A stretch of DNA of 64,000 nt, from positions 1,364,001 through 1,428,000 of the forward strand of contig NC_089191.1 in NCBI RefSeq assembly GCF_947507565.1, written 5' to 3'. Under the pieces are notes generated by a model that saw nothing but the letters and a program-made list of their open reading frames with translations, did not search any database and had not been told where the DNA came from. Below are positions 38,031 through 47,930 of this stretch, one piece after another. This DNA comes from Oscarella lobularis (taxonomy: Eukaryota; Porifera; Homoscleromorpha; Homosclerophorida; Oscarellidae). The first letter of the stretch is position 1, and the number at the start of each line of letters is the position of its first letter. The translations under genes and the position numbers were made by a program.

Positions 38031-38820
38031 TAATCAGATAATAATATACACAACTCAAAACTAATAAAGAACGCACGCCAATCTCCAAAAACATACAGAA
38101 CATTTCAATTAGGAATAATTCAAACACCAAAAAGCCCAAAATACCCCAAGGGGGCCCTCTCATAAATTTCGCGTAGGGAAGGTTTAGCATGACTGGCAAT
38201 CGGTTTCCCGCGCTGATAGGTACCGACACAACGTACATACATGTATGTGCGTTGGCGATGGCCGCAGGGACGCCCTAAAAGGCACCCTAACGCCTGAACC
38301 CAAACCCTCACCACTAACCCTAACCCTAAGTTTGACGATCACGCACGTTCCGATCATGAGCGAAGAAGTCCCCAAGCGGAGGATGAAAGGTATCCGGCAG
38401 GCACCTAACCACGGATAATAAAATAGACGTGATTCTGCAGATAAGCAGCGTGCAGCCGAGCCGCCTGCGAAAGGATCTACTGCTTCTACGAAAGGATCTA
38501 CTGCTTCTGCGGTGAGAAAATTGTCTTTAGCTTTTTATTGTAGTCTGGACTCGGCAGGCGTACGCTGCATACAGTACGAGCTAGGCTCGAAGGTCCAGCC
38601 TGAGTTGAGCTAACGCGCGCTTACATACGGGCAAGCCGCGTAGCTCAACACGAATCGGATACGGGACCTAGCCGTAACAATACTTGGGTCAGAGAAATAG
38701 TCACGTGACGCCCGAGTTGCATATCTCTCTCCTATTTAATCTCTGTTACCATAGATACAGTACAAGGTCGTTTGACCCGACCGTTTCCCCGGGTCACGTG
38801 GCAGATTTTGATAAATATTG
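38031..38820. other. No gene; short local repeats
   Basis: Two copies of GAAAGGATCTACTGCTTCT lie at ~38475-38515. A CTGCGAAAGG.. context follows. Otherwise no coding signal is seen until the proline-rich exon. Confidence 0.35.
38300..38335. repeat. Short telomere-like (CCCTAA) run
   Basis: CACTAACCCTAACCCTAAG holds about two and a half CCCTAA units next to degenerate ones (AACCCAAACCCTCACC). Too short to be a telomere. It lies 280 bp beyond the Penelope-like 3' end. Confidence 0.5.
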
Positions 38821-38824
38821 CTTG

Positions 38825-39388
38825 TTAGATGATGGAATTCGAACCAGAACAGCCATGGTCTCCGCTAGCGGGGCCACCATCACCGCTAGCGTCGTCTTCT
38901 CCGCTACCATCACCACCATCGCCACCATCGACACCATCACCGCACGAAGCGCAGGGTAAAATCCAATTTAATGTTAATTAAATTGTTTTAATCGTTTTTT
39001 TCACCAGCAATTGCACTCGAGGACGACCTAGACGCAAAGAGTAAGTTTTAGCACCTTTATTTAGGCTGGATTAATCATTTTCTTTCAAGTTGCACGTATC
39101 AAACGTCTGGAAGGACGTAAGAAGAAAATCTAGATACTTATCTAAAAATTGACTTTTATTTCTCTAAAGGAGAGTTTAAATTTCATGTTTAAATTAATTA
39201 AAGTGGGCGAAGCTCAAGGCGACGGTAAAATCGCTATAACTGATTTGACTTTACACATTTTCTCTTGTTTAGTGCCTCTTTATCTCCTCACCGAAGAAGA
39301 GAAGAGGAAATTTAAGGGAGATATCGCCGACTTTGCGCAAGGGGTGTTTACATATTTTATACAAGCATTACTAGTACCAGTGTTCTAG
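38825..39388 (+). CDS. Proline-rich micro-exon gene, copy A, interrupted by a hAT
   Basis: Exon ending at 38955 encodes PEQPWSPLAGPPSPLASSSP and further SPP repeats to HEAQG|GTAAAA. Exon 39008-39040 (33 bp, phase 1-1) encodes AIALEDDLDAK. Exon from 39090 encodes IARIKRLEGRKKKI then stop, or uses an internal donor GGAC|GTAAGA (27 bp, phase 1-1). A further open stretch (39170-39377) reads KLIKVGEAQGDGKIAITDLT and SCLVPLYLLTEEEKRKFKGD and is cut by the hAT at 39378. Copies B and C share the introns. No family recognised. Confidence 0.42.
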
Positions 39389-41993
39389 CCACATTGGTCG
39401 GAGCAGGTCGGCGCTTCCCACACCACTCATTTCAAGCCCACACTTTTTCTCACCCGACCCGCAGATTCTGTTCGCGCCAATTGTATAACGTAACTCGAAA
39501 TAGAAACGTTCATTAGCTGGTCTTCCGTTCTTCCGTCACTTATCCGGGTCGTTATTCTCTTCCTATTTCCGCGATATGTTGCTTCGACGCTTTTTCCAGC
39601 CTGCTTCTGTAGCCTTGCAAGTTGTTTCGTCGCCAGAACTCGCTGCCGTAAACATCGCCGACGGCGAATCTTCGGATAACGACACGGACGATGCCGTAGT
39701 AGAATGGAGCGTGTCTCCTTCTAGCAGTAACCGCGAAGAGTCGAGTGACGATGAATTAGAGCCGTCGCCGTCTAATCCAGATGCTCCTTTAACTTCTTTA
39801 AGGAGTAGATCTAGCAACAGTAGCAAGCAGTCTGTTACATTTTCCACTAAATGGCTATTGGGCCGTAGAAACTGGCTGCGTTTTGACAAGGAGGCAGGAG
39901 AAATGTTTTGCACTTTATGCCAGAAGTATGGCAAGATGACATGCAGGGAAGGCACCTGGAACATAAGTCCTTGCACTAGATTGAGGCTTGAAAGTATCAC
40001 TCGCCACGAAAAGTCGTCTTCTCATATTGACAGTGTGCGGTCTGAAAGAAATCGAAGTCTTCCGGAAGCAATTAATCCTCCGTCGCGATCGAGTGACATC
40101 GAGAAAGTATTTTCCTGTTTGTATTTCTCTGCAAGCGAAAAATTGCCCATACGACGAATTACGAACATCTGTTGGACTTCATCCAATACCTGGGTCTGAA
40201 AGTGAAAGAGAACGTTCGAGTAGCAAAGAATGCCTTGTATACGAGTGATCAGGTCGTTCAGGAGATAGTTCACATTGTATCAGAGGTCATTGAGAATGAA
40301 ATTATAGAAAAGATGCGTACAGCCGACAATTATGCGCTCCTTTTTGACGAAAGGACAGATTGTACTTTCAGCGAGCTGATGGCGATTCACGGACGATTTT
40401 ACGACAAGGAACTTGAAAGTTGTCTTGCATATTATAAAAGTTGTTGATGTTCTGCAGCCTGAAGTAGATAACATTATCCAGTCTCAAGGCGGCGGCGAGC
40501 AGAGCAGGATTTTAGCAGATTCTGCTGTTATAACAAAGCGCATTGAAGAGTTTATAAGAGAATCGATGCTAGACGAGAAGACATTAGTCGGAATCGGAAC
40601 AGATGGAGCATCGACTATGATTGGATGTCAAACCGGAGTAGCGACTAAAGCAGAAGTCGCCAGCAGCGGTTGGCATTCACTGCGCTGCTCATCGACTAAA
40701 TCTAGCTTCTACGCAAGCTGGTGGCTCAGTAGCGTATGTTCAGAAATTCAATTCCGTTCTCCGTCAATTATTTGATTTTTTTGACAACAGCACCGTTCGC
40801 TCTACAGGGCTTAAAGCAGTCCAGAAGCTGTTGCAAGGAAAGGGCAAGCTAGTAGCTCCATCGGCCACAAAATGGCTCAGTGTCGAACGCTGCGCTAACA
40901 AGCTCAAATCTTGCTTTTCTTCCATTGTTCTAAGTCTAGACCGGGAGGCGAAAGAACGGTCTAAAGCTAAACCTATTGGCCTAAGTGCTCTGGTTTGCGA
41001 CATCAATTTCGTTCGAACCTTGCTATTAATGTGCGACGCACTTCCAATAGTGACGCGCCTGTCGAAGTTCTTTCAAACCATTGACATTGAGTACAGCATA
41101 ATTTCACCACTGTTGTCGTCAACTAGTTTTTCGCTATGTAAAATGGAGAACGCGGACGGAATAAATTTGCGAAGCTTACAGCAGTTTCTGGAAGACCTTA
41201 GCACTGCTGGAATCACTATTAAGTCTACTTCGCAGACATCAGAAAAAGAATTTTTTCGATGAGACTATCAAAAAGCCGTTTCTTTCTCAACTCATTGAGA
41301 ACTTAAACAGTAGATTTGCTGATCATCCAATTCTTTGCTAGTTCAGTATTTTTGATTGTCATTTGATTCCTCCGCTTCGAAAGACCAACAACGGATAAGT
41401 CAACGGTTTTTGCTCTGTACAGTTTAAAAGAAATTAAAGCATTGTACAAGCAATTTGCGATTACGGCTTCTCTGTCTTCTGAAGAAGATTGTGTAGAAGA
41501 ACGGAATGGATTTAAGTCGTATATCAAAGAATCTTATTCGACAAAAAGCGACCATTCTCGTGAAAAAGCGATGCAGATTTTACCATCGCTATCAATAACG
41601 CATCTTTTTCCTAGTATGTCAGCTTTAATGAAGATCAGCCGAATACTGCCGATGCAAACTGCCGACGTTGAAAGAACATTTTCTCAGATGAAATTAATGA
41701 AGATGTGATCGAGAAACTGCATGAAGGAAGAAACCCTGGATTCCCTTTTACAAATTGCCGTAGAATGACCGGAAATTCACAAATATCCTTTTTCAAAAGC
41801 CGTTTAATTATAGTCAATTAAGAAAAAAAGACGCCTACTTCAACATTAAAAATGCTTTTTTTTTCCTTACCTCTTTGATCGTGTAAACATGTTTCCTTAA
41901 AAAAATTGCTTCGAAAATACCACGCCCTCTAAAAATTTTTTATCGTGGGCGTAGCTCCCGAACGCTACTATTTTCCTCCTGGCTAGAACACTG
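39378..41993 (+). mobile_element. hAT transposon with 14-bp TIRs and 6-bp target duplication
   Basis: CAGTGTTCTAGCCA at 39378 and TGGCTAGAACACTG ending at 41993 are exact inverted repeats. TAGTAC lies directly outside both ends, a 6-bp duplication. hAT usually gives 8 bp, but a 6-bp group (hAT6) is known. The transposase is inside, same strand as copy A of the proline-rich gene, whose reading frame it enters. Confidence 0.85.
39576..41815 (+). pseudogene. hAT transposase (DUF4371/ZMYM-like type), frameshifted
   Basis: Acidic N-terminus, then a BED/TTF-type zinc finger (FSTKWLLGRRNWLRFDKEAG, FCTLCQKYGKMTC, ITRHEKSSSH). The RNase-H-like DDE core follows in pieces: NYALLFDERTDCTFSELMAI (first Asp), LVGIGTDGASTMIGCQTG (second Asp), LVAPSATKWLSVERCANKLK, then ILPMQTADVERTFSQMKLMK, the C-terminal dimerisation motif with the catalytic Glu region. 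The T6 run at 41251-41256 has one T too many for the frame. Other breaks lie near 40190, 40445, 40700 and 41330, and a TGA follows KLMKM. Not functional as it stands. Confidence 0.88.
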
Positions 41994-42229
41994 TAGTACA
42001 TGTAGTATTTTGCCATAATGTAAAATCTCTCCTGAACCATTTATTGATTAGGTAGTAAGTCTGCTTCATTTCAGATTTGTGGCAAAAAATTAAATGTGGA
42101 GAAGAACCCGCTTACGTAGACATAAGCAGAGTCTTTGCTTTTTTCGCCGAAAGTAAATTATTGATTTGATACATTCATTTTTAATAACAACATTTGAGGC
42201 CGTCTCAAACGTGATCTTAAGGCCGGAAG

Positions 42230-42258
42230 TGTCTGTCTGTCTGTCTGTCTGTCTGTTC
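42230..42258. repeat. (GTCT)n microsatellite
   Basis: TGTCTGTCTGTCTGTCTGTC: about six GTCT units. Confidence 0.9.
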
Positions 42259-42379
42259 GTCACTCTCCGTATTGTGACGTCAGCTAAAAACACGTTTTTG
42301 TTGTACAGCGCATGCGTGACATAAGGCCCAAAACGGTGTTCAAGAGAGTGTTAAAACTGCGTGAATTGTTTTATATTTT

Positions 42380-42535
42380 ACCAGCAATTGCACTCAATCC
42401 TCCTGAGGCTTCGGCGCGAGAACAAGAAAGTAAGTTTTAGCTCCTTTATTTAGGCTGGATTAATCCTTTTCTTTAAAGTTGAACGTATCAAAAGTCTGAA
42501 AGGACGTTGGAAGAAAATCTACATACTTATCTAAA
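42380..42535 (+). CDS. Proline-rich micro-exon family, copy B (partial)
   Basis: After TTTTACCAG the exon CAATTGCACTCAATCCTCCT onward (45 bp, phase 1-1) encodes AIALNPPEASAREQE and ends at GAAA|GTAAGTTTT. The next intron matches copy A base for base over most of its length. After TTTAAAG the exon encodes IERIKSLKGRWKKI. No proline-rich first exon is visible upstream, so this copy is partial. Confidence 0.42.
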
Positions 42536-42599
42536 TATTGACTTTTATTTCTTTGAAGAAGTATTTGTGGAAGCCGCAGCGACACGTACTTCCTTGTAA

Positions 42600-42890
42600 T
42601 TAACGTCTTTAGTAAATATACTAGCCGGGAGAGCGGATCGGGTGCCTCTTGGCAACGAAAAAGGGCTTTCGGCGGTTCGAGCGCGGCGCGAGAAGGCTCG
42701 TTCGTCGAGAACGACGGCAGTTTCCCTTCGGTTTCGAAAGGGGCCCCGACGCGAAAGGAGCGCGGTACTTCCAGGAGACCCTTTCGAAAACTTCGCTTCC
42801 GACGCGCACGGCGCCGAGCGACGAAAAGCGAAGGAGGAGTTGGCAAACACCGACGCGATGACGTAATTCGAGCAAGATGGCGCGTATGCA
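42600..42890. other. GC-rich segment open in several frames
   Basis: Five or more overlapping frames are open on both strands (for example plus-strand LGNEKGLSAVRARREKARSS and minus-strand FRNRRETAVVLDERAFSRRA). At most one can be coding. I cannot choose and list none as a gene. Confidence 0.35.
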
Positions 42891-42971
42891 TTTAGTGGTA
42901 GAGACTAGCTGGGTAAGGATACCGACAACTCTAGAAAACCAGAGTCAGAAGCGTTAGTCCTAACGTTTGAC

Positions 42972-43856
42972 ATGATGCAGAATTCGCCTGTTCCGTCAAT
43001 GACTCATTCAGCAATGTACTATCTTCGGCAGCTCTACGTACTCGTACTGGGCATTCACCATACGAGTGATGACTCTGCTTATCTTTACGCATGGGATGAA
43101 TCTACAGCAGGAAGAGGTCCTGACGAAATAGCATCTTGCTTGTCCAACCACGTTTCTGCGGGGGTTGAAGACGCTCGACACCTAATTTGTTACTCCGATA
43201 GCTGTTTTGGCCAAAACAAAAATTTCGTCATGATGAGCCTTTTCAATACATTGATAAACAAAAAGACTTTTTCAAGAATTGACCATAAATTTCTTGTCCC
43301 GAGGCATACATGTCTACCAAATGACAGAGATTTTGGACACATTTCAAAAAGAAAAAAAGGAACAATATTTTATACGCCTTCCGACTATATCAAATTTCTT
43401 CGGAACGCCAGACCGCTCAAACCGTTCACTGTGATTGAAATGAAGGCTGAAGATATGCTCGAACACTCGTCTCTGACGCGTCAATACACTGACAGAAAAA
43501 AGAGTCTCAACGGAGAAGCTGTTCTCAAAAGAAAAGCTGTTTGGATTAATTATGGAGAGGGCGAAGAGGTTGTAGATGGAAAGAAAGTAACTGTGAAGCA
43601 TCCTGGCGTTCTTTGGCTACGTTTTAGCTACTCAGAAGAAGAACCGTGGACCAAAATTGACATTCGAAAGAGAGGGAAAAGAGTGCCTGTGAAGCTCCCG
43701 CGCCAATTACCGCAGAAGTATCCCGCAGGGAAACCAATAAGTGTAATGAAGTTGCAAGATCTCAGCAAGATGATCCCATACCTTCCAGGGCAGTTCGTGC
43801 CATTCTATGAGGGTCTAGAGGCCTGTACTTCTCAAGAATCCGATTCCGAGGCTTAA
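42972..43856 (+). CDS. DUF7869-like (SDSCFGQNKN) mobile-element-type protein, intact C-terminal ORF
   Basis: An uninterrupted 294-codon frame, open upstream to about 42930 (PESEALVLTFDMMQNSPVPS). Motifs in order: YAWDESTAGRGPDEIASCLS, ICYSDSCFGQNKNFVMMSLF, HKFLVPRHTCLPNDRDFGHI, and an acidic C-terminus ending QESDSEA. The combination TFDMQ..LP, YSDxCxGQNKN and LPNDxDFGxI is that of a repetitive invertebrate family (DUF7869), with conserved Asp residues suggestive of an RNase-H-like nuclease. Its N-terminal half is missing here, or lies in upstream exons I could not find. No TIRs recognised. Absence of any stop over 880 bp makes it younger than most relics here. Confidence 0.68.
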   Translation: MMQNSPVPSMTHSAMYYLRQLYVLVLGIHHTSDDSAYLYAWDESTAGRGPDEIASCLSNHVSAGVEDARHLICYSDSCFGQNKNFVMMSLFNTLINKKTFSRIDHKFLVPRHTCLPNDRDFGHISKRKKGTIFYTPSDYIKFLRNARPLKPFTVIEMKAEDMLEHSSLTRQYTDRKKSLNGEAVLKRKAVWINYGEGEEVVDGKKVTVKHPGVLWLRFSYSEEEPWTKIDIRKRGKRVPVKLPRQLPQKYPAGKPISVMKLQDLSKMIPYLPGQFVPFYEGLEACTSQESDSEA

Positions 43857-44835
43857 ACAGGCAGACTCTTCAGCTTATTTTTACGGTTGCGTAAGCACAG
43901 CGGGACTTCCCGATTGATAATCAGGATAGCGCATTAAAAATGCTACAAAATGGTCTTTTCCTTGCTTCAAACGAACATTATTAGACGAAGTCTACACTCC
44001 CTAAACTTCAAAGCAACTATTTTGGCTCTTAGGCCCTTTTTGCACTCAGCCCTTGATATGGCGTTAGCTTTTGCTTTTTAATGCCTTTACTCGATAATTA
44101 TATATTAATCCTCAATAGACAAAAATCATCAAAAAAAACTATAATCAAGGGCAACATAGCCGCCTAACTCGGTTGTCTAATTGTACGTGCAATCGTATAT
44201 ACACAGACGATCATTTACTCATAGGACGATACAGAGATACTGTACTAATCGGAAGTGATTAATGAAATAGAGAAATTCGGCCACAATTCTTCTTCAAGTA
44301 ATTTAGACATGGCCAAAAATTCCGTGGCTTTTGAAGCCCTATGCCATGTTGGTAAAGAATTTTTCTCGGCCCAAACTTGACGGTTATGTGAGGGTCAGCG
44401 TGCAAGTTGATGCTGTTGGCAGTACGCCTGGTCCTAACTAAATCGTTTGTTCTCTGTCTGAAAGAAAGCTATACCGTTATTAAAATCATCAGAAAAGGGG
44501 TCTATTCGCTGCGTAAGTGTACCACTGTGCTGTTGATTTAGATTTTTTTTCTGACCGTGAATTTTGATTACACCATAATGTACAGCAACAGAAGCAACCA
44601 GTTTTTTGTAATCCATGTCAGCTCCGAAATCAGTTGCTGCATCATGTTTAGTCATGTACTTCATGCCTGTAAGAAGCAGCATTCTGGAGCATGATGTTTT
44701 CTGCTCTTATGGGGTGATTATTCCATTGATTTGAAAACGTAGTAAGTGCACGATTAATACGAGCTTGGAAGACGTAGTGTAAACAAACAAAATACAACTT
44801 GATCTATGTCGAGCATTCGTTCCGTCTCCATCATC
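43857..44835. other. No recognisable gene
   Basis: Only a minus-strand 82-codon ORF (44682-44434, MLLLTGMKYMTKHDAATDFG) stands out. It has no known motif and no splice context. Confidence 0.35.
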
Positions 44836-44837
44836 AG

Positions 44838-45902
44838 AAACCTTTAAACAATAATAACGGTTGTTCAATTGGGCGTTGTGCGTCGCGAAAACATCATTTT
44901 TAGACGGTTTTAAGTGATTTTATTAAGTTGAATGTTTTTAAATCTGTTCTACTTGGTAAGTCTTCGCTTTTGATGCGTTTTCGTGGCGTTTTCACGGAGT
45001 TTTTGATCGTTTGGTTAATGAATCAATCGCCGATGTTTTTAGGCGTTTTCATAAGGTCTTTTGTGTTCTTTCTTTTGTTGAAAGTGTTTCTTATTATAAA
45101 ATAAGTTTGTTATGTTGTTTTTCCTGCCGTTTTGCTTTGGTCTCGTTTTTCTTTTTAGATGTGGGGTGTGTTGCTTCGTTTGTTGTGATTGTGTGTGCTT
45201 GTGTGTGGGGGATTTTTTGGAATTTATTTCGGTATGTTTGGTGTGGGGGAGATGTAGTCTGTTTCGGAGAGGTTAGGGTGTTTGCGTTTTTTTCTATTTT
45301 TTGGTTTAGTTGTTATTTATGCGTTAATTTTTATATTTTTATTAGTTTAAGTAATTTTTCCTGATGCTTTTGTTGCCTATGATGTTGGCTGTTGATGTGT
45401 TAAGTTCTTGTTCGACTTCGTTTGTGTCTGAATGTTTTTCGAATTTGGAGTTCAATCCTTTGGGGTAGAGTGTGTTTAATGTTTTTATCTATTTGGTTTC
45501 CGTTTGTGTTAGGTCAGCCTTTGCTACTTGTTGGATAGGCGTGACTTTAAAGTTGTTTTCAAAATTGAGTTTATGGAGTTTCACGTGCTGGTAGATCAGG
45601 TAATTTTTGTATTTAGCGTCGTTTTTATGCCTTGTGATTGTGTCTTGTAGCGTGTTAGATGTCTGTCCAACGTATTGTTTCTGGCAGTGTTTGCAAGTCA
45701 ATACGTAGATGGCGTTCTCTGATTCGCAGTTTATTTTTTGAGTAATTTGGTATGTTTTCTTTGTCTGTGTACTGGTTATCGTGTTTGATTTTGTTATTGC
45801 TAGGCATACTTTGGAGTTTATGAATTGACATGGTGATGTTTTTCTTTCAAATGTTGGGACAAACGTTTTGATTGGGGCTTTGTTTGGTTCTTTGATGAGC
45901 AC
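44838..45902 (-). pseudogene. Second Penelope-like fragment, inverted: GIY-YIG domain plus 3' tail
   Basis: The frame 45902-45489 reads APIKTFVPTFERKTSPCQFI, CLAITKSNTITSTQTKKTYQ, NAIYVLTCKHCQKQYVGQTS and LQDTITRHKNDAKYKNYLIY, a clean GIY-YIG core. The tail to 44,840 is T-rich on the plus strand and mirrors the A-rich tail of the 36.2-38.0 kb copy. The 5' end stops abruptly at 45902 next to the GATCGAACGTGAAC repeat. RT missing. Confidence 0.82.
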
Positions 45903-45975
45903 AGGTTACGTGAACGATCAAACGTGATCGAACGTGAACGATCGAACGTGATCGAACGTGAACGATCGAACGGGT
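45903..45975. repeat. GATCGAACGTGAAC short tandem repeat
   Basis: GTGAACGATCGAACGTGATC-type units repeat about three times at the 5' break of the Penelope-like copy. Confidence 0.75.
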
Positions 45976-46310
45976 TCTAAACTACTCAACGCTCACTTTT
46001 AATCCAGCCTTAATAAAGGTGCTAAAACGTACTCTCTTGTAGAAGCGCCTCGTCCGCCTGAGGTTAAGCATCGAGTGCCATTGATGGTGAGAATTAAAAC
46101 AATTCACGCAGTTTTAATTAACATTAAAATTTGATCTTACCCTGAGCAGCATCTCCTCCGTGGTGCGAAGGCGGTTGTTGTGGTGGCGGTGGTGATGGTG
46201 GCGGTAGCGGAGACGGTGATGGTGGCAGTGGTGGCGGTGGTGGCGGTAGCGTTGCTAGTGAGAATTAGAACCAATCACGCAGTTAATAGCGTAGAATCAA
46301 ATTGCATTCG
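45976..46310 (-). pseudogene. Proline-rich micro-exon family, copy C (inverted, decayed)
   Basis: On the minus strand a Pro-rich exon (LATLPPPPPPLPPSPSPLPP and on) ends AAQG|GTAAGAT. The intron resembles copy A (TTTTAATGTTAATTAAAA). The next exon (51 bp) begins AMALDA, contains a TAA, and lost its acceptor (CACCAT for CACCAG). The following intron keeps TTTTAGCACCTTTAT and GGCTGGATTAA. Confidence 0.5.
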
Positions 46311-46950
46311 GTCATCTAAGAAGAAAAGAAACACAATGTATACAGTTCAAATAATTAGAGTTACTTACTTTCATTTGTTGCCTCAATTCGTCAGTTTTTA
46401 TATCTTTAGTCCTCATAATTGTCTAAAACAATACTTGCTACGATTAGAGTAAACCGATTATTTGTACCTTTATCAAATCTAATTCGTTGTCTCGTTCAGT
46501 GAGCATTGACCGGCAACTTGATCTTCTACTATTAGAGGCAAAAATATCGAAAGGTTAGTATTATGAGGCATGCTAGCAACTTGTTCTATTGTAGGAGTCA
46601 ATTATACCGTTTTCAGTAGAATGATGTACAGAATAAATTCCTGAAAAGAGCACTTCAATTTCTCGCGGGCTTGCTTCTACGTGCGACTTATATAAAAAAT
46701 TAATGTAATCGCGAAAGTTGTAAGCGTTCTGTATGTAAAAAGCACCTTGGCTGCTATCGCGGGTGTTGCTTTCTTGTTGTGAATCTATGTCCCAGCCTAA
46801 AGCTACAGCTAGAAGGTATAAATGCTGGCGTATTAGTTACATAGAGTCCAGGAATTATGAAACCTCACTTCAGATGTTTACCGATGTTAGCAGGAAACGA
46901 ACTCATAAAAATATGCAGCTGGCGGCTTTTCTTTGACTCCTTTTTATGCC
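46311..46950. other. No recognisable feature
   Basis: AT-rich. No protein-like ORF or repeat beyond the preceding copy C. Confidence 0.35.
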
Positions 46951-46953
46951 AAT

Positions 46954-47382
46954 TTACGAGAAATCTCGCCCGTTCTGTTTTTCCAAAGATGAGCGTTGCT
47001 TGAAGAGATGTTTGATTGTCGAAATCAAAGTTGCGGGGGATGGCTGCACTTCGGCTTTATCAAAGACGTCTTGCAGTTTTTCGAAGTGGACAGCTATGCA
47101 ATCTTTCCTTCGATCGGCAGAGCTGCTTCTGACGAGGCATGCAATCTCTTTAACCTAATTTAGGCAAATGAAGTACAAATATATTCATTAGAAGTATAAC
47201 TTACCATTGCACTGCTTAATGTGAGCTTATATTAATGCACAATACGATTTTCTTAGCCAGCTCTGAAACTGCTGCTGATATCTGTCAGGACAGAGTTCTT
47301 GCCTTGCAGCGCCTCTATCTCTGACACCAAAGAAATGAACGTATCGTGACAATTTTTGTCTTCTCCCAAGTCAAACGCGATC
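46954..47382 (-). CDS. Candidate host or element gene, last two exons
   Basis: Exon 47382 onward (after TAATTCAG) reads IAFDLGEDKNCHDTFISLVS and EIEALQGKNSVLTDISSS. Exon 47154-46954 (201 bp, after AAATTAG) reads VKEIACLVRSSSADRRKDCI and TLISTIKHLFKQRSSLEKQN to a stop. Both are protein-like and on one strand. The donor between them is not clear, as the first frame reaches a TAA after FRAG. No family recognised. Confidence 0.33.
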
Positions 47383-47819
47383 TGAATTAATAAAAAATTT
47401 CATCATATTAAAACCGTCAAGATCTTTATTCAGCGGATCTTGCAAGCCCTGGATAAACGGAAACTGCTTTGCTAGTAACGTCTGGGCGCTGTGAATTACC
47501 CTGTCGCTTAGCCACTTGCCCGTTAGAACGTCCTCTTTGTCACAGGGAAGAAGCACCTTTCTCTGGCTCAACGTTTTTTCTTCAGTGATTTCAATTTTTG
47601 TTTCGTAACTGTTTTTTTGGCATTGGCGCAGCCGCGAGTGGGGTGAAACAATTCGTGGCATAAGACGTTGGCAATGCGAGACGGACAAGAGTTTCTTGTA
47701 CACCGAATTGTGCATTTGCACTTGGTCATTTTCCTCTTCTGTAGCTGCGGGGATGTCGTTGGCTTTTCCTTGACCGGAGAAAGCCGTGCGGCACGTCGTT
47801 CACGGTCTTCTTTTAACAT
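47371..47819 (-). pseudogene. Mobile-element-type protein with Cys-rich (CxC) segment
   Basis: Two overlapping minus frames. 47819-47568 has CKCTIRCTRNSCPSRIANVL and HPTRGCANA (a CxC..C..C..C cluster). 47721-47371 has VLTGKWLSDRVIHSAQTLLA and QFPFIQGLQDP. The two motifs in this or the reverse order recur in repetitive proteins of invertebrates, with the helix resembling Ulp1-like or related modules, but I cannot name the family. Confidence 0.4.
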
Positions 47820-47930
47820 TCAGTTGACTTTGATATGTGGCACTTCAGGTTCACACTTGACCAAGTATCCTGCTGCGTCCAAACAAGTGCTGCTGAAAGG
47901 ACCGCCATCTCTGTCTCCGTATGTCCAGGA

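Noticed and set aside
38300-38335. Chromosome end (telomere)
   Set aside because: Only about two and a half repeat units, inside a contiguous sequence.
42600-42890. Five overlapping GC-rich ORFs
   Set aside because: No frame is better supported than another; no motif recognised.
45011-45364. 117-codon plus-strand hydrophobic ORF
   Set aside because: Lies in the T-rich complement of the Penelope-like 3' tail; Phe/Val/Cys richness reflects base composition.
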